DNA of 7,011 bases from Hyphomicrobiales bacterium (GCA_016210825.1 JACQTM010000128.1:1-7011), one strand, 5' to 3'; counted from the first letter of the stretch, positions 1 through 6,262 are shown. Made by a program: numbers and translations. Notes: a model not told the origin generated them from the letters alone.

Positions 1-549
1 GGCTTCCCCGTACCTGGCGATGACGGCGGCGAACAGCGCGTTGTTATAGAAATACTGGCCGGAGCGGATGCAGATTTTTCCCTTCCACTTCGGAACGGCG
101 AGTTCCTCGTAGGTGATGGCGTACTGCTTGACGCGAACCCACGACGCATACACGACGCGCGCGCGGATGGAGATTCCGTACCAGTGGCCTTCGGGATCGC
201 GATATTGCGGGGACACGACTTTGTCGAGCGCGCTCGACACGATCGGCTGGGTGATGCCCGCCTTCACGGCTTCTTCCAGGCGGCCGATGTCGACGCTGAG
301 CAGCACATCCGCCGGACTGTTGGCGCCTTCGGCCCTGATGCGCTGCTCGAGGCCGGAGCTCGCCGAGATCACATTGACCTTGATGCCGGTGTCCTTGGTG
401 AAGGCCTCGAACAGCGGCTGGATGAGCTTGGCTTCGCGATAGGTATAGACGTTGACGTCGCCGGACTGGGCGAAGACCGGCGTCGCCGCCGCGATGATGG
501 CGCCGGCCAGCGTGAGGCGCGCAAGCGTGCGCAATTTTTGCAATGTCAT
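1..549 (-). CDS. Fe(III) ABC transporter substrate-binding protein, 3' end outside the window
   Basis: Reading the minus strand from an ATG at 549-547 gives 183 codons open to the window edge; the C-terminal part lies beyond base 1. Residues 1-27 form a Sec signal peptide (basic start MTLQKLRTLAR, hydrophobic core, cleavage likely after PVFA). The mature protein starts with a strand of the type VNVYTYRE and continues with SSGLEQRI, SPADVLLSVDIGRL, QYRDPEGHWYG, KWKGKICIRSG and YNNALFAA, which I recognise as the order of conserved blocks in periplasmic iron-binding proteins of the FutA/FbpA/AfuA type (bacterial extracellular solute-binding family 1). Its role would be to capture ferric iron in the periplasm and hand it to an inner-membrane permease and ATPase. 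The tyrosines that complete the iron site lie in the missing part. An AGGAG at 563-559, 9 nt upstream, supports the start. The upstream region carries iron-regulator-like motifs, which fits the function. Confidence 0.9.
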   Translation of the reverse strand, partial: MTLQKLRTLARLTLAGAIIAAATPVFAQSGDVNVYTYREAKLIQPLFEAFTKDTGIKVNVISASSGLEQRIRAEGANSPADVLLSVDIGRLEEAVKAGITQPIVSSALDKVVSPQYRDPEGHWYGISIRARVVYASWVRVKQYAITYEELAVPKWKGKICIRSGQYFYNNALFAAVIARYGEA

Positions 550-558
550 TGAGGTCTG

Positions 559-563
559 CTCCT
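559..563 (-). promoter_or_regulatory. Ribosome binding site of the iron-binding protein gene
   Basis: AGGAG on the minus strand, separated by 9 nt from the ATG at 549-547. It fixes the start of the partial substrate-binding protein, together with the signal peptide that follows immediately. Confidence 0.7.
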
Positions 564-624
564 ATCGAAGGGGTTCAAGGCCCGATCTGTTGCAGCGAAA
601 GGCGCGCCAGCTGCGAATGCGTGG

Positions 625-643
625 CGTTGTGATTATCATTAGT
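625..643 (-). promoter_or_regulatory. Fur-box-like site upstream of the iron-binding protein gene
   Basis: On the minus strand the core TAATGATAATCA (641-630) is identical to the centre of the classical 19-bp Fur consensus; over the full 19 positions I count 13 matches. It would overlap the start point of the promoter proposed at 649-678, a repressor-like position. Many Hyphomicrobiales use Irr or RirA instead of a classical Fur for iron, and their Fur homologue (Mur) often senses manganese, so which protein binds here is open. Confidence 0.4.
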
Positions 644-648
644 GGGCA

Positions 649-678
649 TTTCTAGAGGCTTGCGTTGATGTGGGTCAA
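649..678 (-). promoter_or_regulatory. Possible sigma-70 promoter of the iron-binding protein gene
   Basis: Minus strand: -35-like TTGACC at 678-673 and -10-like TAGAAA at 654-649, spaced by 18 nt. Transcription would start near 642, giving a leader of about 93 nt. The -35 hexamer is good (5 of 6), the -10 moderate (4 of 6). The placement is inferred from hexamer matches alone. Confidence 0.35.
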
Positions 679-702
679 CAAAATTTCTTGTTATAAATCA
701 AT

Positions 703-723
703 ATCTTAGAACGATTCTAGATT
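703..723. promoter_or_regulatory. Irr/ICE-like palindromic operator
   Basis: TTAGAA-CGA-TTCTAG at 706-720 is a near-perfect dyad (TAGAA/TTCTA arms around a 3-nt centre) and resembles the iron control element bound by the haem-dependent regulator Irr in Hyphomicrobiales, roughly TTTAGAA-N3-TTCTAAA. It lies about 65-75 bp upstream of the proposed transcription start of a ferric-iron-binding protein, so regulator and target function agree. A degraded half copy, CTAGAACGA, sits at 732-740. The centre contains GATTC (713-717), a CcrM-type GANTC methylation site, perhaps by chance. Confidence 0.5.
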
Positions 724-829
724 AGCGCAGCCTAGAACGAATTAAATCTGCAGCGTTAAGCGCTGATCGGGCGGCGCAAATCCATTTTTGCCGATGTTGC
801 GCTTGGCGGCGGAGCCGTTGCGCGCGCCC

Positions 830-850
830 CCTGCGCCATGCCGTCGCAGG
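830..850 (-). terminator. Hairpin just after the DUF1194 gene, possible terminator
   Basis: Six-base arms CCTGCG (830-835) and CGCAGG (845-850) around a 9-nt loop, only 5 bp beyond the stop codon of the leftward DUF1194 gene. No T-run follows on the minus strand, so it may only be a 3'-end-protecting hairpin or may need Rho. Confidence 0.25.
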
Positions 851-855
851 ACTTG

Positions 856-1605
856 TTACCGGGCGGCTGCCGGCACGGCGGCCAGTCGCGGATGCGGCGC
901 CTGTGCGATCTCGGCGATCAATTTGCCGATCAGCGCGCGGCCGAAGGATGCGAAATCCTGTGCGACCATGACGAAGGAACCCGGCCCGCCAATGACGTTG
1001 TCGCGATAATATTTGTCCAATCCCCCGGGTGGATTGGTGTGTTCGGGATTCCAGGGCAACGGCTGCGCGCTCAAAATCACGAGACCGTTGATGGTGACGC
1101 CATTGGCGACGGCTTCGTCGCGCGCCCTCGCGACGTCGCGGCCCATGTTGTTTGTCCCATCGCCGGATACGTCGATCGTGCGCCGCGCTGACTGATAGGG
1201 CGCGTGCTCGAATAGCGCCAGCGAGAAATCGATGGCGGCGCTAATCGATGTTCGATCGGCGAAGGTGCGTGGCAGCTCGATCAAGTGGTCTCCGAAACGC
1301 CGCGCCGCGTCCGCGTCGCCGATCACGGTCCAGTCGATCAAAAGCTTTTGCGAATGCGCGCCGGACCATTCCACAAGGCAGATCGCAATGCGCTTGTTGC
1401 GGCCGGAGCGGATTGCTTCGAGAACATGCGGGTTAGACAGCGCGGCGGCGTAGCCTTCGCGCTGGAGTTGGAATTTGGCTTGATCGACGCTACGGGAGAC
1501 ATCGGCTGCAAGGACGAGCAAAAGGTCGACCGCCTCGCTGGCTTGCGCGGGCAAGGCGAAAAGGAATGCAATGAGCGCAAATGCCGTTCGAACCGCTTTG
1601 AGCAT
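856..1605 (-). CDS. Secreted DUF1194 (von Willebrand A-like) protein
   Basis: 249 residues. Residues 1-22 are a signal peptide (hydrophobic FALIAFLFAL, cleavage likely after AQA), so the protein is exported to the periplasm. The rest is a vWA-like fold of the DUF1194 family: the metal-ion-dependent adhesion site is seen as DVSRS (residues 35-39), a Thr in DRTSIS (T119) and DVSGDGTNN (145-153, with D149). Such sites bind Mg2+ or Mn2+ and mediate protein contacts; no defined function is known to me for this family. The length is normal and the domain looks intact. The start at 1605 has an AAGG 7 nt upstream (1616-1613). The gene lies 47 bp downstream of the hydratase gene in the same direction and is probably the last gene of that operon. 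A tail rich in Ala and Pro ends the protein. Confidence 0.85.
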   Translation of the reverse strand: MLKAVRTAFALIAFLFALPAQASEAVDLLLVLAADVSRSVDQAKFQLQREGYAAALSNPHVLEAIRSGRNKRIAICLVEWSGAHSQKLLIDWTVIGDADAARRFGDHLIELPRTFADRTSISAAIDFSLALFEHAPYQSARRTIDVSGDGTNNMGRDVARARDEAVANGVTINGLVILSAQPLPWNPEHTNPPGGLDKYYRDNVIGGPGSFVMVAQDFASFGRALIGKLIAEIAQAPHPRLAAVPAAAR

Positions 1606-1652
1606 GACCGCACCTTGCTACGGCGCGATGTTACTCGCGCGGCGGCAAAGTG

Positions 1653-2486
1653 TCAGCAGAGTGTCAGCGAGATATCCTCAAGTGCGATTCCCGAGACGGC
1701 GGTGGTCCAGGTCTGACCGGGCGCTATCGGGTGGGCGCGCGTCAATGTCCCGGTGGTCACGATCTCGCCCGGGGCTAACGGTGGATTAAACTTGTCCTGC
1801 GCCAACAGCGCGGCAAGGTGGCGAAAGGCGAGGAGCGGGGAACCGAGCACATTTTGGCCGCCGCCCCGGTCGACTTCGCCATCGCGGCTGGAGAGCGTAA
1901 TTGTGAACTCGGCGAGCGAGCGTTGCCATTGCGGAAATTCATTGGGCTTAATCTGGCGCGTGTCGCCGATCAGCAGTACGCCGTGCAGGCCGGCGCCAAT
2001 GACCGTATCGACCGCCTTGAATTTCCAGCCGGGGAACGGGGATTGCACGATTTCGTAACCGAGCGCCACCCATTCGATGCAGGACAATAAATCCGTTTCA
2101 CTCATGTCTTGCGCTGGTGCGGCGGCGAGCTTGAACACGATTTCCGGCTCGATTTGCGGCTCCATCATTCTTGCCAGTGGGAACGAGCCGGAGACATGCG
2201 AGAGATTATGCAGCGTCGTATTCCAAACATCGCCCCAAATCGGACAATCCACGCCATATTGCGCCCAGATATTACGGTTGGTGAAACCAATCTTGCGGCC
2301 GGCATGTTTTTCCCCGCGCTTTTCGCGCAAGCGCCGCAATTCCGCCGTCACGGCATATGCGGTTGCGAAATCGAGTTCGGGAAGACTGCGCGAAAACGGC
2401 GCAATTTGGCATTGGCTATCGAGCACAGACAATACTGCCGCCGCAAGATCGCCAATTGAAGTCGAGCGATCCTGAACCGCACTCAT
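1653..2486 (-). CDS. 2-keto-4-pentenoate hydratase-family protein (fumarylacetoacetase superfamily)
   Basis: 277 residues, the usual length for MhpD/DmpE-type hydratases. Recognisable blocks: GRKIGFTN (63-70, compare the GxKxGxT block of the family), PQIEPEIVF with E113 and E115 as the ExE metal pair, E145 in LGYEIVQS as the probable third metal ligand, NVLGSPLLAFRHLAALLA (212-229) and PLAPGEIVTTGTLT (236-249). Known members add water to 2-hydroxypenta-2,4-dienoate-type products of aromatic ring meta-cleavage, but the family also includes decarboxylases and uncharacterised relatives, so the substrate cannot be named. No signal peptide: cytoplasmic. No other meta-cleavage genes are present. 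The ATG overlaps the stop codon of the upstream kinase gene (ATGA, 2486-2483), so translation is probably coupled to the kinase. The DUF1194 gene follows 47 bp downstream. Confidence 0.85.
   Translation of the reverse strand: MSAVQDRSTSIGDLAAAVLSVLDSQCQIAPFSRSLPELDFATAYAVTAELRRLREKRGEKHAGRKIGFTNRNIWAQYGVDCPIWGDVWNTTLHNLSHVSGSFPLARMMEPQIEPEIVFKLAAAPAQDMSETDLLSCIEWVALGYEIVQSPFPGWKFKAVDTVIGAGLHGVLLIGDTRQIKPNEFPQWQRSLAEFTITLSSRDGEVDRGGGQNVLGSPLLAFRHLAALLAQDKFNPPLAPGEIVTTGTLTRAHPIAPGQTWTTAVSGIALEDISLTLC
2483..2486 (-). promoter_or_regulatory. ATGA stop/start overlap between kinase and hydratase genes
   Basis: On the minus strand ATGA holds the start ATG of the hydratase gene (2486-2484) and the stop TGA of the kinase gene (2485-2483). 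Such 4-nt overlaps commonly give translational coupling by re-initiation and show that both genes share one transcript. Confidence 0.85.
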
Positions 2487-5401
2487 TCCGCGGCCAGCAC
2501 GCGCGCCGCCGGAAATGCAATCTCAACCAGTGTGCCTGCTTCCAAGGCGCTCCTGATGTTGAAGGTCGCGCGGTTGGCTTCGGTCAGCGCCTTGGTCAGC
2601 GGAAGGCCAAGTCCCGTACCACTCGCTCCCCAGCGCGCCGCCGTCGCCAATTGCCGGAATGGTTCGAGTGCCGTCTGCAAATCCTTTTCGCTCATGCCGG
2701 TCCCGGTGTCGCGGACGCGCATCATCACCTGACCGTCGTCGCCGGTCGCCGTGGACACGATGACCTGGCCGCCGGCGCCGGTGAATTTGATGGAGTTCGA
2801 CAAGAGGTTCAGCATGATTTGACTTAACGAACGCGCGTCAGCCATGACCTGAGGCAGGGCGGGAGAGAGCGATGTACGAATGATAATACGCTCGCGATTG
2901 GCCTGAGGCTGCATCTGCGCCACGCATTGCCGTGCGATATCGTTGAGATCAATGCCGGTGAATGTCAGATCGAGCTTGCCGGCTTCGATTTTGGATAAAT
3001 CCAGTAAATCGTCGATCAGTGAAACGAGATGCCCGCCCGATGCGTGAACGTCCTTGAGATATTCAATATAGCGTTCATTGCCGATCGAGCCGAAGCGTTC
3101 GCCGATCATCACCTCGGAAAATCCGATGATGGTATTGAGCGGGGTTCGAATTTCATGACTGATCTTGGCGAGAAATTCCGACTTTTTGGCGGAGATCCGT
3201 TCAGCCTCGCTCTTGGCGTGTAGTAGTTCTCCCTCGGTTTTTTTCCAGGCGGTGATATCGCGGAACACCGCACAGAATTTTTGCTGGCCTTCGGACAGGC
3301 ATCCGATCGTGGCGAACAAGGAAATCAAGCCGCTGCGGCCGACGCGGCCGACGACTTCGCGCCCATCATTGAACGCGCTCGCGGCCCCCTTTTGCCGCAT
3401 TCGCTCCAGGTATTCGATCGCGGTGGGCCGGCTCTCCGGTGTGAATAGCTCGCCGAAGGCATTGCCGATGAGTTCGTGCGCATCACGGCCGAACAAGATT
3501 TCGGCGCTCCGGTTGGATGCAAGAATGCGCCCGTCCGCGTCGAGCAGGATCACACCGTCGGTTGCGGCATCGAGGATCGCCTTGAGCTCGCGATTTTCGG
3601 CCTCAATGAGACGCAGCGCGATCTCGGATGCTTTTCGTTCGCTGTCGGCGGGGGCGCCCGTGAACATCAGCGCAAGGGCGGATTCTCCTTCCCAGGGGAT
3701 CGAGAGCAGGCGCCCCTCGACCGGCAGCTTTCCGTCATGTGGCGTGCTGATGGTCAGTAGCTTGGCGACGTCATTGGCTTGAGCGGTGACGTCACTTTCC
3801 GATTCGACGAACAGCGTATCCAAACCGCCGGCCTCGCCGAAAGCACGGATCGTGTCGTAACCGGTCCATTCCAGGAAGGCGGGATTGGCGTAGAGCAACT
3901 GGTCGAGACGATAAACCAGAACACCGACCGGAAGCCGGTTGAGCAGCGCGCGTGCTGCATCGGCGCGTTCGGCTGAATCGTTCTCAGCCGGCCGATCATG
4001 CCGTGCTTTCGGACGCGTGGAGGTCGTGCGTGTGGTGATTGGTGATCCCGCGACGGGCTCCTCGTCGAGTTCAGTGACCATCGCCATCGCCGCACCGGAT
4101 TGCAAATCCTCGATGCCCTTCAAGCGCGCGGTGAGCTCGCGGCCGATTTCGCGAAACGCGCGGCGCTCGATGTCGTTGAGCCGACCGCTCTTGACCTCAG
4201 TCACAGCGGCGGACCGGAACGGCACAACATTCATCGCCTGATCGCTAGGCCTTTCATCATCAGTTTGATCGTTGGAGGAAACGACATATGGAACAGGGCG
4301 TGGCGCCTCCTTTGGCGGTAATGCACTACGACGTTCACGCGCCAACACGGAAAGACGCGCAATGTCGCGGCAAACGCCGAAGCCCCGATAACCGCGGAAA
4401 ACGCGATCGCGATCGAATACCGGAAGGCCCGACAACTCAATCATGAGCGGTTCGCTCGTCTCGTCTATTGGCCAAGCAATGGTGATGCCGCTCCAGGTTT
4501 TTTGCGTGGCGATGGCGCGTGCGACCTTACCTTCGGGGTCAAGCTTGAGTTCCGTCGCGATCTCGTTCCAAGGGCGATTGCGCATAGCGACGGCATGCTG
4601 ACCGACGAAATCGGCGAATTCATCCGAGTCGAGCATTAAGCGGCCTTCGGCATCCATCTGCCAAACGAAGCGCAATGGATGACGCCGCTCCAGTGCGGGA
4701 TCGGCCGCAGTAGTGCCAGGGCTGCGATCCGGTTGCGCAGCCATGGCCGTCCGCGCTTCAGTTTCGATGATGATAACGAGCGCCGTATCTAAGTCCGTTC
4801 CGCTGCGCTCGATAGCTATGGCACCGATGTCGCTCACGCCTTTGCTGTTACCGTTAGCCAATGCACTGGCGGCGAGTGCTTCCGCATTGATATCGGCGAG
4901 CGTCGAGGCACCGGCGAGTTTCGCCGCAGCCATTGGTGAGGCATGCAGAAGCGTGCCGTCGGACGAATAAATGGCAATGGCATCGTCGCAATCTTCAAGA
5001 AGACGCTGCGCGCGCGTGCGGGGTGCAAGGCTTGGTCCCGCAGTCTCGGCTGCGGCGACGAGTATCGCCGGTTGGCCGTCATAGACGATGCGAGAGCAGG
5101 CGCAGACTAAGGCTCGGCCAAACCCCGCACCAAATCCGCGCAGCCGTTCGAGCCGCATTGCGTTGTCTGCTTTCAGGGACTCCGACAGGCGCTTAATTTG
5201 TACGCCTGCCCGTTCCTTATCGAAGCGGCGTTGGGTGAGCGCGGCGGGAGTTTCGGTGCCGAAGATCGCGCAGCCGACCGCATTGGCCCAAAGAATGCGC
5301 GTGCCTTCCGCGCTCCAAACCCACGCCGGCTTTGCGCTCATGGCGTGACGGGACAATTGCGGGTCGCGCAACCAAATTCTGGACGCGTGGAACTCGCTCA
5401 T
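2483..5401 (-). CDS. pdhS: Cytoplasmic multi-PAS sensor histidine kinase, PdhS-like (PleC/DivJ family)
   Basis: About 972 residues without a membrane segment. Numbered from the upstream TTG at 5416, PAS-like regions lie near 27-125, 136-218, 248-354, 485-586 and 606-726; the last is clearest (AILDAATDGVILLDADGRI to VFRDITAWKK). A charged low-complexity linker covers about 365-485. The catalytic core is complete: phosphoacceptor H754 in KISHEIRTPLN, N-box with N870 and N874, G1 box DTGTGM (903-908), LEPF F-box and G2 box GTGLGLPL (933-940). The stretch after the histidine (IIGFSEVM, ERFGSIGN, YLKDVHASGGHL) is typical of PdhS/PleC/DivJ kinases, which phosphorylate or dephosphorylate DivK in polarity and division control; no receiver domain is fused. 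The start is uncertain: TTG 5416, GTG 5413 and ATG 5401 are in frame. I prefer ATG 5401, with a weak GGTG 9 nt upstream. The stop overlaps the hydratase start. The symbol rests on similarity of the core, not proven orthology. Confidence 0.85.
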   Translation of the reverse strand: MSEFHASRIWLRDPQLSRHAMSAKPAWVWSAEGTRILWANAVGCAIFGTETPAALTQRRFDKERAGVQIKRLSESLKADNAMRLERLRGFGAGFGRALVCACSRIVYDGQPAILVAAAETAGPSLAPRTRAQRLLEDCDDAIAIYSSDGTLLHASPMAAAKLAGASTLADINAEALAASALANGNSKGVSDIGAIAIERSGTDLDTALVIIIETEARTAMAAQPDRSPGTTAADPALERRHPLRFVWQMDAEGRLMLDSDEFADFVGQHAVAMRNRPWNEIATELKLDPEGKVARAIATQKTWSGITIAWPIDETSEPLMIELSGLPVFDRDRVFRGYRGFGVCRDIARLSVLARERRSALPPKEAPRPVPYVVSSNDQTDDERPSDQAMNVVPFRSAAVTEVKSGRLNDIERRAFREIGRELTARLKGIEDLQSGAAMAMVTELDEEPVAGSPITTRTTSTRPKARHDRPAENDSAERADAARALLNRLPVGVLVYRLDQLLYANPAFLEWTGYDTIRAFGEAGGLDTLFVESESDVTAQANDVAKLLTISTPHDGKLPVEGRLLSIPWEGESALALMFTGAPADSERKASEIALRLIEAENRELKAILDAATDGVILLDADGRILASNRSAEILFGRDAHELIGNAFGELFTPESRPTAIEYLERMRQKGAASAFNDGREVVGRVGRSGLISLFATIGCLSEGQQKFCAVFRDITAWKKTEGELLHAKSEAERISAKKSEFLAKISHEIRTPLNTIIGFSEVMIGERFGSIGNERYIEYLKDVHASGGHLVSLIDDLLDLSKIEAGKLDLTFTGIDLNDIARQCVAQMQPQANRERIIIRTSLSPALPQVMADARSLSQIMLNLLSNSIKFTGAGGQVIVSTATGDDGQVMMRVRDTGTGMSEKDLQTALEPFRQLATAARWGASGTGLGLPLTKALTEANRATFNIRSALEAGTLVEIAFPAARVLAAE

Positions 5402-5534
5402 CTGTGTTCGCACCAAACCGGACGCGCCGCCTCACGACTGCTCTATTTTAGTTGAATTCTTCATAGTGCGCGTGGCTCACGGCGTCCACGCCGGACCAGA
5501 GCTTGGTCTGGATAACCTTAACCCGTCGCCGGGA

Positions 5535-5550
5535 TTGGAGCGTGCTCCAA
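5535..5550. repeat. 16-bp palindrome, candidate operator
   Basis: Perfect 7-bp arms TTGGAGC (5535-5541) and GCTCCAA (5544-5550) around GT. It lies about 75 bp upstream of the first phasin start and about 135 bp from the kinase start, and has no T-run that would suit a terminator. The compact dyad suggests a binding site for a dimeric regulator of one or both divergent genes; the regulator is unknown. Confidence 0.45.
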
Positions 5551-5613
5551 AAGGACACTTTTTCCCCGCCGGCGAATTATATTGGCTGGAGTTGCGCATT
5601 TGAGACTGACCGC

Positions 5614-5618
5614 AGGAG
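5614..5618 (+). promoter_or_regulatory. Ribosome binding site of the first phasin
   Basis: AGGAG 6 nt before the ATG at 5625. It selects this start over an in-frame ATG four codons later (5637). Confidence 0.75.
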
Positions 5619-5624
5619 AAACCG

Positions 5625-6005
5625 ATGAAGGATCCGATGACGAATTTTGAAATCCCTCCAGAAATGCGTGCCTTTGCGGAAAAGAGCGTTGAACAAGCGA
5701 AGAAAGCATTCGATGGCTATATCGTTGCCGCGCAGCGCGCGGTTGGCATGTTCGATCACAAATCGACTGAAGCCCAAACCGGGGCAAGGGAAATTGGTGA
5801 AAAAGCCATGCGATTTGCCGAGCGAAACATCAACTCGTCCTTCGAATTTGCCCAAAAGTTGGTGAGAGCGACGGATGTCGAGGAACTGATGCGGCTGCAA
5901 ACCGATTACGTGAAGGCGCAAATGCAGGTGCTCACCGACCAGGCTAAGGAGCTCGGCGAAGCCACGGCGCGGATGAGTCAGAGCACCATTAAACCAAAGA
6001 ACTAA
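5625..6005 (+). CDS. Phasin (Phasin_2 family), short paralogue
   Basis: 126 residues, strongly helical and amphipathic, without signal peptide, membrane segment or cysteine. It begins with a single NFEIPPEMRAFAEKSVEQAKKAF block and continues with the phasin core ERNINSSFEFAQKLVRATDVEELMRLQTDYVKAQ, the pattern of alphaproteobacterial Phasin_2 proteins. Phasins coat the surface of polyhydroxyalkanoate granules in the cytoplasm, limit granule fusion and influence synthesis and breakdown of the polymer. The length is typical for the short form. It has its own strong ribosome binding site and is followed after 257 bp by a longer paralogue in the same direction, so the two probably have separate promoters and arose by tandem duplication. 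Which of several phasin genes in the genome this is cannot be told, so no symbol is given. Confidence 0.88.
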   Translation: MKDPMTNFEIPPEMRAFAEKSVEQAKKAFDGYIVAAQRAVGMFDHKSTEAQTGAREIGEKAMRFAERNINSSFEFAQKLVRATDVEELMRLQTDYVKAQMQVLTDQAKELGEATARMSQSTIKPKN

Positions 6006-6066
6006 TAAAACCAAAGGGTTGGACGGACAGAAGCTTATTTTGAAGATAGTCTGCCGAAGGGCTGAT

Positions 6067-6080
6067 CGGCCGGCAGGCCG
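6067..6080 (+). terminator. Short hairpin after the first phasin, weak terminator candidate
   Basis: CGGCC (6067-6071), loop GGCA, GGCCG (6076-6080), about 60 bp past the first phasin stop. The downstream sequence has no T-run. A second, longer imperfect pairing between about 6022 and 6055 (CGGACAGA with TCTGCCG, one bulge) precedes it. Either could mark the transcript end, but neither is a classical intrinsic terminator. Confidence 0.25.
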
Positions 6081-6091
6081 GAATGTTGTCA

Positions 6092-6108
6092 TATTGTGCA
6101 ATGCAATA
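6092..6108. promoter_or_regulatory. TGCA-containing dyad upstream of the second phasin, possible PhaR-type site
   Basis: TATTG-7-CAATA (6092-6096 and 6104-6108) encloses TGCAATGCA. A second TGC-rich cluster, with TGCA at 6181-6184 and 6194-6197, lies nearer the gene. The PHA-responsive repressor PhaR of alphaproteobacteria binds TGC-rich sequences in phasin promoters, so these are reasonable candidate sites. The link rests on motif type and gene context only. Confidence 0.4.
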
Positions 6109-6212
6109 ATTTCTATTGCGCCGCATCATTACCGGTGCTATTCATTAAATACAGCATAGCCGACGGACTTTCGTTCAGCATGCATCGCAACATTGCACCG
6201 GCCGACGACGAT

Positions 6213-6225
6213 GGGCGTCTCGCCC
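6213..6225 (+). other. Small hairpin in the leader of the second phasin
   Basis: GGGCG (6213-6217), loop TCT, CGCCC (6221-6225), 37 bp before the ATG of the second phasin. It may shape the 5' leader of the mRNA; it does not mask the ribosome binding site. Confidence 0.25.
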
Positions 6226-6247
6226 GGGGCATCCAGTAAACGCCCGT

Positions 6248-6252
6248 AGGGA
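6248..6252 (+). promoter_or_regulatory. Ribosome binding site of the second phasin
   Basis: AGGGA with 10 nt to the ATG at 6263; weaker than the site before the first phasin and slightly far from the start. Confidence 0.5.
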
Positions 6253-6262
6253 ATTACGTATC

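Larger units (their letters stand above)
550..855. other. Intergenic region between the iron-binding protein gene and the DUF1194 gene
   Basis: About 300 bp without a convincing gene. The part from 620 to 750 is AT-rich against the GC-rich surroundings and holds the control region of the leftward iron-transporter gene: a possible sigma-70 promoter, a Fur-box-like core, an Irr/ICE-like palindrome and an 8-bp direct repeat TAGAACGA (707-714 and 733-740, 26 bp apart). At 751-765 there is a short inverted repeat, CAGCG-5-CGCTG, of unknown role. The part from 766 to 855 is the 3' flank of the DUF1194 gene, with one hairpin at 830-850. Short reading frames here have no recognisable product. Confidence 0.6.
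5402..5624. promoter_or_regulatory. Divergent control region between kinase and first phasin
   Basis: About 220 bp that must contain the promoters of the leftward kinase operon and the rightward phasin gene. On the minus strand TAAAAT (5450-5445) could be a -10 element for the kinase, without a good -35. On the plus strand TATATT near 5579-5584 could be a -10 for the phasin, also without a clear -35. Several dyads are present: CGGCGT-2-ACGCCG (5480-5493), CCAGA-6-TCTGG (5496-5511) and the 16-bp palindrome at 5535-5550. One TTAACC half-site (5518-5523) resembles a CtrA half-box, but no second half follows at the required spacing. Confidence 0.4.

Noticed and set aside
184..552. 122-codon plus-strand frame in the first 550 bases
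   Set aside because: The minus strand encodes a well recognised iron-binding protein with signal peptide and ribosome binding site; the plus frame is its shadow.
1651..1668. Direct repeat TGTCAGC (1651-1657 and 1662-1668) at the hydratase stop
   Set aside because: Only 7 bp, the second copy is inside coding sequence, and no function is suggested by position.
1285..1716. 143-codon plus-strand frame across the DUF1194 gene start and hydratase end
   Set aside because: Antisense to two recognised genes and without any domain signature.
3165..3782. 205-codon open frame on the plus strand within the kinase gene
   Set aside because: It is antisense to the clearly coding PAS region of the kinase, is Ser/Arg-rich as expected for a shadow frame in GC-rich DNA, and has no recognisable domain.
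5518..5523. CtrA half-site TTAACC between kinase and phasin
   Set aside because: No second TTAA half at the 7-nt spacing, and a single half-site is expected by chance.
5583..5598. Possible sigma-54 promoter (TGGC near -24, GCA near -12) before the first phasin
   Set aside because: The GG and GC are 10 nt apart as required, but the TT before the -12 GC and two bases of the -24 block are missing; too weak to claim.
5577..6101. 174-codon open frame on the minus strand across the first phasin
   Set aside because: It lies antisense to a recognised phasin, and its composition fits a complement-strand shadow; no family resemblance.
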